A stretch of DNA of 53,500 bases from Symbiodinium natans (GCA_905221605.1 CAJNDS010002839.1:84001-137500); one strand, 5' to 3'. Counted from the first letter of the stretch, positions 1 through 12,966 are shown. Notes: a model not told the origin generated them from the sequence alone. Program-made: numbers and translations.

Positions 1-1890
1 GGCGGAATTCTTGGGTTGGATCCGAGCGTCAAGAAAAGAACGGCTCGCAGTAAAGCTGCATCTGTACATGGAGCAGCCTTGCTTCCTCATTCTTGGCGTT
101 TCCCCTGTTAACCTCGGCATGCAAAGATTGAGGTGCAAACCCTGTCTAACCGGCCTGTCGCCGGCAGATGTGTTGAGCACCCAGCCTTTGTCCAGCTTTC
201 TCGCAGAATCTTCAGACGGTCTGCGAAGTGATTTCTGACATAGATGCAAGCCTCGGCAGGAAAGGGACAGAGCTCTTGCAATAACTGCAGCTGATTTGCC
301 GCCAAGTGACTCCTCCAATCCATCCAAAAAGAGCCATGAATCCGATTCTCACCTCCAAAAACAGTCACACGGTCTCTTTGTGGCGATGGACCCGTTCACA
401 CAGTGTCATACATGCACCGAATGCGCAACATTGCATGCGGCCACCTCCACTGCAAGGTTATCAGCCAGCTCTGCGCCGAGACAGTCCACGATGGCCTGAG
501 CTCATGGTTCATGAGGGGAGGGTTCGCTCTCCTTGCGCATCCACAAGCACTCAGCTAAAGGCGTCTCGAAAAATCATGGCTCTGGGGACAGTAACCTCTG
601 GCAAAAGCGAATCATTCCAAGACAAATCTTCAACTCGCCCTGACTCTGTGCTACAGCCTCGAAGTTGAGGTGACCTGAGGGCTCGATTGCGTCGATTGCG
701 TGAAAAGGAAATCTGGTTTTAGGCCCGCACGAAAGGCAAGCGACTCCACCATCTGCTTCAGCTCTTTTGGCTTTAGCAGGCTCTCGACCTCAAGTACTAC
801 GAAGCAAAAAGTGCAAGTCCAGGGCAAGATGGTGTCTCCAAGCTGCGATGGTCTGCAGCTCATCGATGAGACGTATGGACTGGATCACCTGTCAGGATGG
901 GGCCATAAACAGGGTGGCAATGAGGTGAAGACTTCATAAACCACTCTCGCCCTTTACAGACACAACTGGCCCTGGGAGTCTTGAAGAGAACTTGGAGCGA
1001 GGGGACGCTCTCAAAGATCACACCGTACCTCAGCCGTCCAGGCCATGTCACAGTGAAAACCACATCCTGGAATAAAGAAAGCTGCTACATGCTGCATAAA
1101 GCTGTAACACCCATTGCTGGCAAGGCGCAAGGCAGATGCTGCTGCGTCGCGGGTATCAAAGCATGCGATGAAAGCATGCCAGGCCTGCAAACATCATGGC
1201 GGGCTTTTTCTTTTTCGATCGGCACATCAGAACTTCGTTCTCGTTATCTTGTTATTCTTGTTATTCTTGCGATCTTGTTCAAAGCCCTTTTCTGGGGGTG
1301 AGGGAGGGAGGGGGAAAGGGGAGGAGGGGGAGTGAGGAGTGAGGTTGGCGGGGTACACACATTACTTTAGTTTAAATTTAAACGCACATACACATAGACA
1401 TATATATATATGTATATACATAGTCGTATATTCATGCATACATTTGTATACGAAACAGGGACCGCGGGATTGCACTTTTCTGCCATTGTTGCCTTCCACG
1501 ATGCCCTGCTTCTGGAAAAATCTGGGGCTCTTCCATCAGCGGGCCAAATTTGCAAGACCAGAAAACTGTGCTTTTGTGTTGTTTTTCGTACAAGCAGAGG
1601 ATATCTTGGGAGAAAAAAAGCATAAATACGCTCTCCCATGCTCACGGTGCCTTGTGCCAATGAAGGACAGCGATTGGGAGAATCCCACACGCTCGATATC
1701 TGCTTTCCCTGGGTAATTTCTAACTGTCTCAAGAACATTGCACGAAAGAATGTACTCGTATTTTGTGTCAGTGAGACAGAAAACTGCCAGGAGGCGTTGC
1801 CAAAATTAACTCGCCCCTGGATGAAAACCCTTAGACCCTAAACCACCGCCAAACTCAGGTGCAAGTAGGAGAGCATGTGCCGAAGCATTC
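1..1890. other. No gene recognised; exon-like minus-strand stretches
   Basis: I see no recognisable domain here. On the minus strand two stretches read like exons preceded by AG acceptors. One runs from about 889 to 810, starting VIQSIRLIDELQTIAAW. The other runs from about 798 to 690, containing VESLLKPKELKQMVESLAF. Another open minus-strand stretch lies at about 330-120. They may belong to an unidentified gene transcribed leftwards, in the same direction as the other host genes of the window. A short TA-rich tract lies at about 1385-1445 and a purine-rich tract at about 1300-1345. Confidence 0.3.
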
Positions 1891-1891
1891 G

Positions 1892-2196
1892 TGGCATCAG
1901 CTCACAGACCCCTGAAAGGGCTTGCAAAAAGGGCCTCACGCAACCGCACTCCCACACATCCTCGCACCCTTCAGCTCTCTTCTGTTCCTTCCACTGGTGT
2001 CGGTGCTCCTCGCGAAGAGCTTCAAGGGCGTTTCCCTGATGACATCAGCTCGCAGACCCTTGAAAGGGCCTGCAAAAAGGGCCTCACGCAACCGCACTCC
2101 CACACATCCACGCACCCTTCAGCTCGCTTCTGTTCCTTCCACTGGTGTCGTGCATTTCTGTGCTCCTCGCGAAGAGCCTCAAAGGCGTTTCCCTGA
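1892..2196. repeat. Tandem duplication, about 149-bp unit, two copies
   Basis: Two near-identical units start at about 1892 (GGCATCAGCTCACAGACC) and 2041 (GACATCAGCTCGCAGACC). Each runs through a shared stretch, ACGCAACCGCACTCCCACAC, to a shared end GCGTTTCCCTGA. They differ by scattered substitutions and a small insertion near the end of copy two. No coding function is evident in either strand. Confidence 0.85.
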
Positions 2197-2779
2197 CTCA
2201 TGCAGGCAGTACTAATGGCACGCACCATCACCGCGGGGAAAGGTACTGGTCTCGACTTCATCCACGATGCGCTTCCTGGATTTGGTAGTACTTGTGGGAC
2301 TTTGCAGAGGGAGCCCCTCATATGTTACGTTCTCATACTCTGGCTGTCATCGTTGTCGGTCTGCTCTGGCGCAGTACTGCCCACGGAACTTTGCATAAGC
2401 AAACTTCCTCACACATCACCTCTTTCGTGCTTCGCTCGTGCCGCACGCTACTGCCCCTCTAGTCAAGTTGCCGTTGTCATTTTGGGCCTGTTGCTTGTTG
2501 GCAGAAACGAGTTTTGGACCTGACAAGCAGATAGCCGAGAAAGTCCCAACATCCCCCGCCGCCAAAAGTATGTATGTAGATTTCTCCCCAAGTTGCCTGG
2601 CACAGCGATTAGCATAGCCGGCAACCGTATGGCTCCACCCTGCAACCTGAACCCTTAAAAACCGTAAACCTGAGACAGGGCGAGCCATTTTACAACCAGA
2701 TGCCCTTGTACATCCAGAACCCCCGTTCTACAACGCCCATTTTACAACTGCACGACACGAGAGCACTTTACAACACGAG

Positions 2780-3030
2780 AGGTCTGTCTCTCTCGCTCTC
2801 TCTTGCTCTATCTCTCTCTCTCGCTCTCTCGCTCTCCCGCTCTCCCGCTCTCCCGCACGCTCTCCCGCACGCTCTCCCGCTCGCTCTGGCTCTTGCTCTC
2901 TCTCCTCTTCTTCTTCTTTTCTTCTTCTTCTTCTGCTGCTTCTTCTTCTTCTTTTTCTTCTTCTTCTTCTTCTTCTTCTTCTTCTTCTTCTTCTTCTTCT
3001 TCTTCTTCTTCTTCTGCACTCTCTCTCTCC
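2780..3030. repeat. Compound pyrimidine microsatellite (CT)n-(CCCGCTCT)n-(CTT)n
   Basis: A pure pyrimidine-rich run on the plus strand passes from CT repeats through CCCGCTCT-like blocks into a long CTT array (about 2900-3015). Long open frames here encode only Ser/Leu/Phe or Arg/Lys runs and are not genes. Confidence 0.95.
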
Positions 3031-3100
3031 CCCCACGGCCGCCCGAACCGAGTCAGTTAAGTTAGTGTGGGCACGTATGGCCCTGGACTTGGGCTGGCAA

Positions 3101-3143
3101 CACACACACACACACACACACACGTACATTCTGCAATCGTGAG

Positions 3144-3178
<35 letters not shown>

Positions 3179-3245
3179 GGAGAGACAGAGAGCGAGAGAG
3201 AGAGAGAGAGAAAGAAATAGAGAGAGAGAGAGAAAGAAAGAAAGA
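3101..3245. repeat. (CA)n followed by (GA)n microsatellite
   Basis: A CA run at about 3101-3123 is followed by a purine GA/GAAA-rich run at about 3140-3245. With the CTT array just upstream this makes a mirror-like pyrimidine-to-purine switch on the plus strand. Confidence 0.95.
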
Positions 3246-3249
3246 AAAA

Positions 3250-5078
3250 CACCTAAAAGAAAAACGGAAAGACAAAGAATGCAAAAATGTAGAAGCAAAG
3301 AAATACAGAAAGCCACGTCTATGCAGCCGAAGGCCTATAGTTTAGGGTTTAGGCCGCAGGACTACGAGACCAAGGGCCTAAGAGAGCAGAGGACCAGGAA
3401 GGGACCGGGAGAGCAGAGGACCAAGGGCACAGGACCAAGGGACCAGGAGACCAGAAAAACCAGGGAATAAATAAAGACAATCAAGAAAAAAACCTCCCCA
3501 AACAAATGTGCTTCTACGGCTTTGGTGTCTCGCCTTCACCATCGCTGCCGACAACTCCTTTGGCAGTCGTAGCTCTTCGAACGTTGTGGAGTTGATCCTT
3601 GCCGACATCAAATCCAAGCTGAAACCGATCACACAGTACTGACGCAATGCCCTCACCACGTGAGTTGTTCTGCCCAGCCAGGCGCCGCCATGTTCCCGAC
3701 AGGATGGGAACGAGACGAGGAGGAGTTTAAGCATTCACTGGCCTGGACCTTCAACATCTTGCACAAGGTGCTGCAGGCAAGGCACTCTTCTGCAGCATCT
3801 TCGACCTCAAGATTGCAAACCTACCCAACCCTACTAAGATGTCTGCGATCCGCGTAGGGCTGCGAGCATTGGCGATGTGGTTCTCAGGGACGCTCCTGGG
3901 CTGCAAAAGCTTAACTCGAAATACCATCCCTGCCAGAGAAGCACTTCTCAGCAGTACTTTCGTGGACTGCTCCAAGCTTCGAGGCTTCACTTCTGGGACT
4001 GCTTGAACCATCATCATCATCCGGCATCAAGGGAGTTCCTCAGAGTACATTTGTTCAAAGGAAACACATCACACATCACGCACGCGCATTCGCGCACACA
4101 GTTTCAACTGAACGGGGGCGCCAAGACGCAGCTCTGCTGCTGCAGGACATCTACACGCCACTGGGCATCAGCATGCCCAATCATGAATTCGTTGGACCCA
4201 GTGGCTGCGGATCATGCTGTCCCTGTCGGTCCCTGTTACGCGCGACATCACGAGATTCTACTGTGTTCTCAGGTTGTGCTGAGGCAGTGCTGCAAGACAG
4301 TCCGTGAAGCACCGGGGCCCTCGCACCTGTCCTGCCTGCACGGACGACAGATTTCGCCTTGATTGCGTTCGCTCACGTGCATTGGCACGCACATGTACTA
4401 TTACGTTATCCAGTATCCAAGCCTGAGTGGAGGAAGTGATCCAGAGTCTCCTCTTGACTCTTCGCGCCCGAAGGATCTCAAGGTTATGATGGCGCAGCTC
4501 ACAGGTCGGCGAAAGCTCCTCTGGGCTTTTCGGCGTTCCGCGTCCCAACAGCTGGCCTGGGACTGGCCACAATCAACTGAGTCGCACTAGCTTCAGAATA
4601 AGTCACGCGCGATGTCTTCTTCGGCGTTGCCGGATGATGTGAAGAGGCTGCACAGGGGTGAGGCCTTGGAATCTTAGAGCAGGGTCGCAGGAACTCTTGT
4701 TGAGCGGGATCCGTGGGATCAGAACAGTCCGTAAAGAATTTCGGATTACCTCGGCTTCAAGCTGGCCGGCCGGAGCTGCCTGAAGCTGAAAGGGCTCTTC
4801 TGATCACGGGTGATGGGGCTGCATACCCCCGCAGGGGTTTGTCCATTTGTTTTGCGATGCTTTGTTGGCGCAAAGATTTGACATCCGTGATACACGCAGT
4901 CGCGAAGTGGTGAAACAGCGCATCAGAAGAGCCTATTGCGCGAGACGATTGCTCGCTCCTACAGCTTCAACATGCCACAGTCTGCAAGACGAGGGCAACC
5001 AACCGCTGACAATGTGCCTGCACCTTTCATGCACTGCGCATCAGAAACCAGTCGCCAAGTTCTTGCCTTGCAAGAGGC
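3250..5078. other. Intergenic or intronic; no gene recognised
   Basis: No domain recognised. A telomere-like AGTTTAGGGTTTAGG appears at about 3339-3353. Between about 3660 and 4020 both strands contain open stretches, but none gave a family match. The minus strand here lies downstream of the receiver-domain exon and may include its 3' untranslated region. Confidence 0.3.
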
Positions 5079-6167
5079 CTACATCTTGAGCCTCCTCGCT
5101 CTCACAGTCAAGTTCAATGATGTTGACGAGGCAGCCGCTGTTAGCTTTGGGTGGATCTCGGGCTGTTGGCTTGCAGGAAAGTAGTAGCTCTGATTTCGTA
5201 AAGCTTGGCGGTTGAAGCACCACAACAGGGCTTCTCTGAGCATGGAGGATGACAATGGATGAAAGACGACAAAGCTGCAGCTTTTCCTGACCAGGTCAGG
5301 CAAGTCGCGCTCTTGAGAAAGCACGATGATTGGAATTCCACCATAGTGTGCATCAGCCCGGACTGTCTTGACAAGCCCCTCTGCTTCAAGTTCCGACTTG
5401 CCCAGATCTACGATCAGCGCATGGAATCTCTCCTTGCTGTCCTGGAGCCTTTTCCACAAATCGTTGGAGGAGCGCGCGAAGCATATAGACATCTCTCTGG
5501 ACGTGCACATTAAGGATCGCATGATGCCCTTTCTAACATTTGCATTGTCGGTGAATATCAGGATGGACCTCCCGGAAACTGCCTTTTCAAAGGCTTTCAT
5601 CAGGCGCTGCGCCTGCTTATGCTTTCCGCCTTTCGAACCGGCTCGTTCATCTGGCTCTGGCCTGATCTCCAGAGAATCCGTCTCAACAACACCTAAGGAG
5701 CTCTTCAGCTCCACTGTGGTCGACATCTCGGGGAGCTCTTCGGCTAGGCCCAGTCTCGGCAGATTCGGGACAGAGGACGTCTTCATCACAACCGGCGCCG
5801 CGTCTTCCATCTTGACTTCTGTTTGAAAGAAAACACCACTGCTGGTCGCTGGCATGGAAACCGAGTGCGTGATTGCAGGCAAACTTCTGAATTCAGGCAA
5901 TACTTCCTCATATCGTGCATTGCCGGGGACCGTGTGGCCAACCGGATTGCTGGGAGGCCTCCACCGAGAACTGCCTCGTTTTCGCCTCAATCCAGACTTG
6001 TGCTCCTTGAGAGCCGCTGGATCTGCATAGATTCTGCGGACCGTTTCCACGCCAGGGCCACAGGTGGTGGGAGCACTGTCACCCAAGCCCTCCAGCACAC
6101 ACAAAGAGCTAGGATTCCTGGGCTGACTTCCGTATCTTTGCAGGCACACTCTGGGCAACTCTGGTGG
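5079..6167 (-). CDS. Terminal exon of a protein with a degenerate receiver (REC) domain
   Basis: One long open exon, about 360 residues, ends at a stop at 5079. Upstream in frame is a TGA at 6168-6170, so the coding start is probably a splice acceptor near 6161 rather than a start codon. Counting from the TTG at 6158, residues 1-195 are polar and look disordered. Residues 197-317 resemble a two-component receiver domain: an acidic residue after the first strand (ILIFTDN, D204), a candidate phospho-acceptor aspartate in LIVDL (D251), IIVLSQE at the Ser/Thr position (S281), and FHPLS where active receivers have a Lys-Pro pair. The conserved lysine is therefore replaced (H300). This suggests a receiver domain that either works without phosphorylation or is inactive. 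It may be the C-terminus of a hybrid histidine kinase or another signalling protein; upstream exons are not resolved. Confidence 0.6.
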   Translation of the reverse strand, partial: PPELPRVCLQRYGSQPRNPSSLCVLEGLGDSAPTTCGPGVETVRRIYADPAALKEHKSGLRRKRGSSRWRPPSNPVGHTVPGNARYEEVLPEFRSLPAITHSVSMPATSSGVFFQTEVKMEDAAPVVMKTSSVPNLPRLGLAEELPEMSTTVELKSSLGVVETDSLEIRPEPDERAGSKGGKHKQAQRLMKAFEKAVSGRSILIFTDNANVRKGIMRSLMCTSREMSICFARSSNDLWKRLQDSKERFHALIVDLGKSELEAEGLVKTVRADAHYGGIPIIVLSQERDLPDLVRKSCSFVVFHPLSSSMLREALLWCFNRQALRNQSYYFPASQQPEIHPKLTAAASSTSLNLTVRARRLKM

Positions 6168-6240
6168 TCAAGACTGCAGCCAAGCATCTTGTCGTTCGGA
6201 GGCAACCGTCGGTGATCTAAAACCAAAGGCAGCCAGTCGT

Positions 6241-6590
6241 CTAGGTCCTGCGAAGCCAAATCCTACGCCCTACGCTTGCTCCTAGGCGTTGTACCTGCTG
6301 GGCATGCTCGCAGCTGTGAAAAGTACTCCCAGCGATGTCCTCTAGCTCGATGACAGGCGGTGCTCCGCTGCTGGGGGGAAGGCGCACCTCCTGCCGCTCC
6401 GCGGGCTCCTGCTCCCGTCTTTCGCGACGCTTCTGAAGCTTGGCCAGCCTTGCAAGTGCCGCAAGGCGAAAAAAACTCCCTTTGAAAATTTCCTCGTCTC
6501 TCAATCCACATTTTTGGCCAAGAAGCTGCTTCACCGCGGCCTTGCTGGCCCCCGAAGGAACCATGACATCGCACAGCCAGATGAGCTTGT
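6241..6590 (-). CDS. Exon-like stretch, unknown protein
   Basis: A minus-strand open stretch contains SGASKAAVKQLLGQKCGLRD and then a basic/charged helix (LAKLQKRRERREQEP) and IELEDIAG. It has the look of real coding sequence: a charged helix, no low-complexity artefact, and the same strand as the receiver-domain exon 70 bp downstream. No family is recognised. It could be an upstream exon of the receiver-domain gene. Confidence 0.35.
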
Positions 6591-6599
6591 GGGAGGTGA

Positions 6600-8050
6600 G
6601 GGATGGGGGGCGGACACTTTCGAGCCACCGCCGGCCACAGCAGCACGGAGGCAGGAGGTTAAACTTGGTTAGGGTTCAGGTGTATATAACTGTAGGCTTG
6701 ACAGTTGAGGGTGCCCCGATTGTGTAAGGCAGAACTGTCGCTGCGCATGTGAAACGCTAGTCGGGTCGCAGCCCTGCTTCTCTTGGGCGAGTGGCGTCGA
6801 AGCTTCGCCTCCCCTTCCTCCCCCCCCCACGACGAAGCAGGCTTTCAGAGAGGCCTTCCTTCCCTTATCCACGATGGACTCACAAAGCCGACCGTACCGC
6901 AAGAACCCGGACGCCCAGAATGATCTTCGCTGTCGGGCTCGTCGCAAGTAGTTCCAGCCACCATCCCCAGCTTTCATCACATCTTGGGCTTCAAGAGGTC
7001 TCGTCTTGGGGTCTCAGATCTTTCGGAGAGTATACAGGAGGCCTCTAGCACGCTAAGGAGTACGCCTCCTGACTCCTCTTTGCAGAACCCATCCCAGCCC
7101 AGTCCTATTTCGGCCACTTTCGGCAAAGTGCGCACCCCCCGGCTTGAAAACAAGCCTCCCCCTCGCACTACCGAGATCTATGTCTTGGCGCCTCGGAAGC
7201 TCCCGAGGCCTTCAGCAGCTCACGCCGCACCTAAGTCTCCGAGCAGCCAGGAGCATTCCAGCATTGATTGCCCATGTGCATTGCAACAGGTTGCGTATTT
7301 CGGCAAGTTCAGGGGAAAAGAACGACGATGGGAAGGATTGCATGCGACGTCGAGCAGCAGGTTCTGCATTTTTGGGCTCGCACGCTTTGCAGGCTGCTGG
7401 TACTTCCCCTCGTAGGGAAACGATTGGAAAATATGATGGCACGTGCCTCTGATGCCATTTGCATGCTTCAGCATGTGCCCCAAGACTTCTCGCGAAGCAG
7501 GACAGCCCACGATATGAGTATGGAGGCTAGGACTGCAACAATCTACACTGCCTGGGAACCACGGCGACCCTCATGCGAGGAGGCCATAGACAAGCCGTCT
7601 GCAAAAGATGCTCAGGAGCCCCTCAGCTAATCTGGATCTTCGATCAGATCGCCTCAGCATCACAGGCACACGGCAAAGAACACCGCAGTTGAGACATGTT
7701 GCGACCCCCCCGCTCCACCCCCGCCACCACGGACAACTGCTGCTGACGTCAAGTGATTTGATTTTGTGCTGCTAGCCATGACACGGATATCAAGGCCAGA
7801 ATCCAAGTAGTACCTAGGCTGCGGATGGCGGCGCATGGCTGCGCATGGCAAAGGCAAGGCAAGCCCCAGCAAAATCAGCTGCCCCACTCGTTTCATGGCA
7901 TCTGTGACTATGATCAAGGCAGCAGGAAGCATCAGATTCGGAGTTTCCAGTCACTGCCAGTGTAAGCATAATGGCATACTGAATTCTGAACACATTGCAG
8001 CGTTGTCGACCAGCAGGTGCAACGTGAAGATGGACCGAGACATGACACCC
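6600..8050. other. No gene recognised
   Basis: Mixed sequence with short open frames on both strands. A minus-strand stretch at about 7490-7230 (starting near HMLKHANGIRG) could be an exon, but nothing identifies it. A poly-C/G run lies at about 6820-6830. Confidence 0.25.
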
Positions 8051-8065
8051 TCAAAATCAATTAGG

Positions 8066-8180
8066 TGAAGGTGCCCGCCGTTCTCGACTGTCTTCTCGTT
8101 GTCAGGCAGCGCTGCCTGGATCAACGCGTGATCTGTTGATGGGCTCTCATGCTCCCACTCCCTTTCCAGGTCCCAAGCGA
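8066..8180 (-). CDS. Exon-like stretch, unknown protein
   Basis: The minus strand reads DLEREWEHESPSTDHALIQA, continuing PDNEKTVENGG and HLHLIDFE, and then meets a G|GT. The amino-acid composition and lack of interruption suggest a genuine exon. It lies between the HSP70 3' end (about 8.8 kb) and the receiver-domain exon and is on the same strand. I do not recognise the family. Confidence 0.4.
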
Positions 8181-8798
8181 GCCTCAAAAACTTGCCATGT
8201 TATTCTCTGCTTTCGCTGGGAGTTTCCGATCTCCCACCCCGATGATGCACGAAGCATCCGAAACGATGACACCTAAAAGGCGTCTGACGGGACCGTCCGA
8301 GTATGATTCCTGCAATGCACAGTCCGAGATGATGCCTGACTCGGAGTCCACCTTCCCCCGCCCCGACGTTCCCCGCAGCGCCTACCGTAAGATGATCAGA
8401 TTGGCAGTCCAGGGATCTTCTGGGGCGGGCACCGCATGCAAAAGTGATGCGGGGATGGCTGTGCACTTTAGCCTCCAGTGGTCAGTCACCTTGTTCCCAA
8501 CAACCCCCAAGCACACCAACCACGCGTCTATCCCCCAAATGATCCTTGATCGAACAGGAGTACCCACCAACAAATTGCCTAACTTCGGGGTTGGGTCAAA
8601 CCCTCAAAGTTCCTGCAGAGTCTCGGTAGCGCAGTTCTCTCCAATTTCGCCATGCTGTTTCTGAAGAGGCGAACACAGCGACAACATCAAGCAACAAGTG
8701 CCTGTTGTTCCCAGAAGTCGCTTTCCGTCCTTCGGGCATACCACTCCACGGTAAACGCGAAGCAACTTCACGCCACCGACCGAACGGTCCTGTTGATT

Positions 8799-11700
8799 TT
8801 CAACATGATGGTGTTCATGGCAGCTTCAAGCTCCTGCATGTGGAGCGTGGCTACGTAAAATCCTGGTTGAATCCTGGTGACCCGGTGTATGCGACTCTGT
8901 GGGGCTGGTGCATTCTAGTACAACATGATGCAACATGTGATGCAACATGTTGCAACCCTCCCGGCCCGCTGCTTGGCTTCGAACTCCTCCTTCGTTGCCT
9001 GCCAAGTTGCACTCAGGACTGCTGCAAGTTGCGAGAGAAGCAACATGGATGCCCCAGCACCAGCCTTCATGGAAAATTCGTCTAGCCAAATGTCGACCTC
9101 TTGGAAAAACGTGGCGAGCAGTGGCACTACGCGAACTTCGGAAGTCGGAAGCGTCTTAGAGCTGCCCGTCTCGGCATGCCTCTTCCATTTTCTTCTCAAG
9201 ACGCTCACGATCTCGTCGAAGAATCTTGTCCTGTTTCCATGCGCAGCGCCGTGTTGCACTGCATTGCCATCTGTGTTTGGCCAGACAGGCTTGATCTTGG
9301 ACAAAGGTCTGGGCAGCTGGCAGAGTCTATGTCTTCCATGGCCTTCCTCGTCCGCCGCATGTACACCGTCAAGGACTGGCGCAAGGCATCTTGCACCCGA
9401 AAGCATTCAGTGCTGTGTAGCGAGATGCAGCTGAAGCCAGCGCTCTCGTAACCCAGCGCACTTCACAGGCACTCATTATATTTACATGTTGAAATGACGA
9501 TATCCGACGCAACGGCTTCCTCACAACGTGCCCCGGCACGCACCAAATTCTCATATCATGTGGGCATTAAGGTGAGAGTCTTCACCAAGGGGATTGCCGC
9601 GGGGCGTGCCGGTTTGCATTTATATCGGCTTTGGTATGTGAATGAATATGTGCATATATGTCTATATGCTCGCATCACATGTATGCATATGTCGATATAG
9701 GATTGTCGCACCTATTTGTTTCCACCGCATGCAAATACACCACTGGAAGCCTCCAGCCTTCCATTTTTTACTCGCTTGCACTTGTCTGATTCAGGATGGC
9801 CATGGCGTACTCGGCGCCTCTCTGGCCATGATCTCGCCTCTTGCCAGATCATCTTCATCCTGCGCATGCTATGCATGTGGTCTTCGAACCCCCAACGACT
9901 GCAAGAGCAGATGCTGCTCCGGCGCCTTATGCTGCTCCGCATCCTGCAGCATGCGCTCAATCTCTCTCTGAGACAGGCGACCTTGGCCAGATGACATCAG
10001 AATCGGTTCTAGCGATTCTTGCTTTCAGCACTGCTCCGGTGCCCCCCACCCTTCTCATTGGTGATCTGGATCTCTCCTTTCCTGTGAGTCTTCATGTCCT
10101 GCCCGTGTGCATAAGATAGCAGGATGGCTCTACTTGGAAGCTGGGCCAATTCGGTAAGCTGCCTCTGCGGTCACTTCGAGGATTCCATTTGAGTCCACAT
10201 TAAAGGTGACCTGGGCAGAAGGGAAGCGCTTGGATGATGGACAAGCTCTCGATAGACGCCAGCCGCCTTGATCTTGGGGACGCCCCTTAGCGTCTTCGGA
10301 ATGCCAGTGAGGACGAACTTGCCAAGGTAATTGTTGTCCTCATAAGCAGGCCAGCCGAGCACTCTCTCGTTCATTGTGAACTGCGCTTTCGATAGCCGAG
10401 ATGCTTTGACCATAGCTCGCTCACCCTCATAGACCTGTCACGCATCCGAGCACAACTTGAATCGACTTGGCCATAAATTCCGAACGACACGTCAATGTGC
10501 CTTCTACCTTCTGCCAATACGAGTAGGATGGAAAAGGCCCAGGAATGTGTACCTTCCGGCCTTGATCTCCACGTGGTCCTGGTAGTCTTCTGCAGTTGTG
10601 AAGTCCTGAATTACCATGCAAGTGCGGGAACAGGCGCGTGCGTAACATGTCGGGACCATGTAGAGCAATGTACCAGTAGTATTAAGTCCGCGCCTGGCTC
10701 TTGTTGGTCGGAATGGTGCTGTTTCGCTCGATGAGCTTCTGCATCATGCCGCCCGCCATCTCAATGCCTCATCTCCAAAGGCCCCTGTCTCTCTGGGCCA
10801 CAATTGCTGGTGGGGGGAGGGGGCATGCGGACGTGAGGTCAGGACAAGTTGGTTTGAGTTTTTCAGTCTCCAAGCACTTCTTTGGAGGATCGACGCAAGC
10901 GGCACAGCACCCAAACGCGCACGAACATCGCATGACCTTGCTCCCAGATGCCCAAAGAAAGCGGCGCCACATCTAAGAGAAGCATGTTCTCGACCTCCTC
11001 CGTGCCTGCACTTGGGACTTCAGCTGATCGACTGTTGCAACAAGGGCCGCAGAATCCCGAAGACCCCTCATGAAGCTGTGGGAGGCACCCGTGCCAGAGA
11101 CGATGGCCGCTTGAACGGCCGCTCCATATGCCACTGCCTCATCCGGATTGATCTCCTGAAGTCTCTTGAGCGGAGTTTCCAGCAACGAAAAACCGAAGAG
11201 GCCACGACGCTCCTTACAAAGATGCTTGCCGTTGAAGAAGGAGCTAATCAGCTCTTGGACTTTGGGAATACCTTCCGATCCGAGGCATCCGAAGCTCAGC
11301 TCAAGGTGCCGAGGGCAGAGCAGGAACCAAGCCCCAGGCGCGTGGATCCGCCCACCAGGACCACATCAGAGATCTGTGACTTTGGCAAGCTGCTATCTGC
11401 CAGGCACCTGAGGAGACCACTGGGCCCACGGGGCATACTGGGCCGAGCATCCAGCTTCCTGCTTCTTCCTTCTTTCTTTCTTTCTTTCTTTCTTTCGCTC
11501 GCTCTCTCTCTCTCTCTCTCCCTCCATCTCCTTCGCTCACATACCCAGCTCAGCGCTGCGAAACCGGCTCCATGGCCTTCTTGAAGTAGTCCATGCCTTT
11601 GAGAGCCCACACGTCCGCGCATGCCCACGCCAAACACGCCAAAGGCGAATGATGCGTCTGAGGTCAACACAGAGCTCCTCGAACTTTGCACGGGAGAGCC

Positions 11701-12921
11701 GCATACTGAAGTCGTTGCCCTCGTGCAAAGAGTCAATCCTCAGATGTCAACAAAAGAGCTGTTTTCCGAAAGCCCTCGAAAGGCACAGATCATGTTTTGC
11801 AGCCTATCTGTTGCAGCTAATTCCTGTTTAACACCGTTGTGTCTGCAGTCTGAGTTGGCTGCTCTATGGTCACGGATGTCTGCGTGGACAGCTGCCGCTT
11901 TGCACGCTCGCACTGGGTCCGAAGTCGACGAAGTGCTCGCTGATTCCTTGTCACCACCGCTGAGATAATCACAAGGACTCATAGCCAAGGGGACCAAAAG
12001 ATCCAAAACCAACTCAAGGATAGAGGTCCTGGTTGGATCGGATTTGTGCTTGCGGCGGAACTCTGCAATGCAGTAGCTCAGCATGCCTCAGTACGCAGAT
12101 ATACATAAGATAGATACTTCAAAATCTCCATTCAAGGGAAGCCGAGCTCTGCTTCGCAACGAAGCCCCATGAAGCAGCCAGGAAGCGGTTGTCGAAGTCC
12201 TCGCCACCCAGGTGAGGATCTCCAGCCGTGGCTTTCACTTCAAAGACAGTGTCTGTAATTGTCAGAATGGAGACCTTAGACTCCACCAAGCTCCTTAAGC
12301 TGTGATAGCTGAAAGCAAACAACTCAATTTTAACGGAACCCTGATACAATCTTTCTTTCTTTCTTGGGGGCGTGGGGGCGAACCCCCTGGCTGTGCGCCT
12401 GCCCCGGTATTCGGGGATCCTCAGTTTGTCTCGGGGACGTGGTCAGGCTTGGCGCTTGTTCCCTTGCACCCATTCCTTAGGAGTCCTTGGTACCCCGCCC
12501 CCGCTAGGCCCCCCCGCTAAGCCCCGCGCCATGCCCTTCCATTTCTTCCCCGAGTGGCTACACTTAGCAACCTCCCGGGCCTTTCTTGCGAGTAGCTTCA
12601 AGGGTACTAGACTACTTGCTCACCTAGAACCGGCCCCTTGGCCCCCGGAGGATGTTGCTGTGAGACGGGTAGGCCATCCGTGGTCTCAAACAGGCTGCAA
12701 CCCCTATCCGAAGTAGCCCTGCCTACCTGAATTCACAGCCCCAGACAACCTGGAAACACAGCCTGCAACTCCCCGGCCCCCACGGTGGCTTACGAACTCT
12801 ACTGTGCTGTTGCCCTGTGCAAGGATACAATCTCTCTCTCTTTCTTTCTTTCTTTCTTGGGGGCTTGGGGGTAACCCCCCGCGCGAGAGCGCGCCCCGAT
12901 CCCGCGTTCAGCCTCTCTCTC

Positions 12922-12966
<45 letters not shown>

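Noticed and set aside
2700-3345. Ser/Leu/Phe- and Arg/Lys-rich open frames
   Set aside because: Products of CT, CTT and GA microsatellites.
3800-4000. Plus-strand stretch reading FDLKIANLPNPTKMSAIRVG
   Set aside because: It looks protein-like, but no family was recognised and there is no supporting neighbour on that strand.
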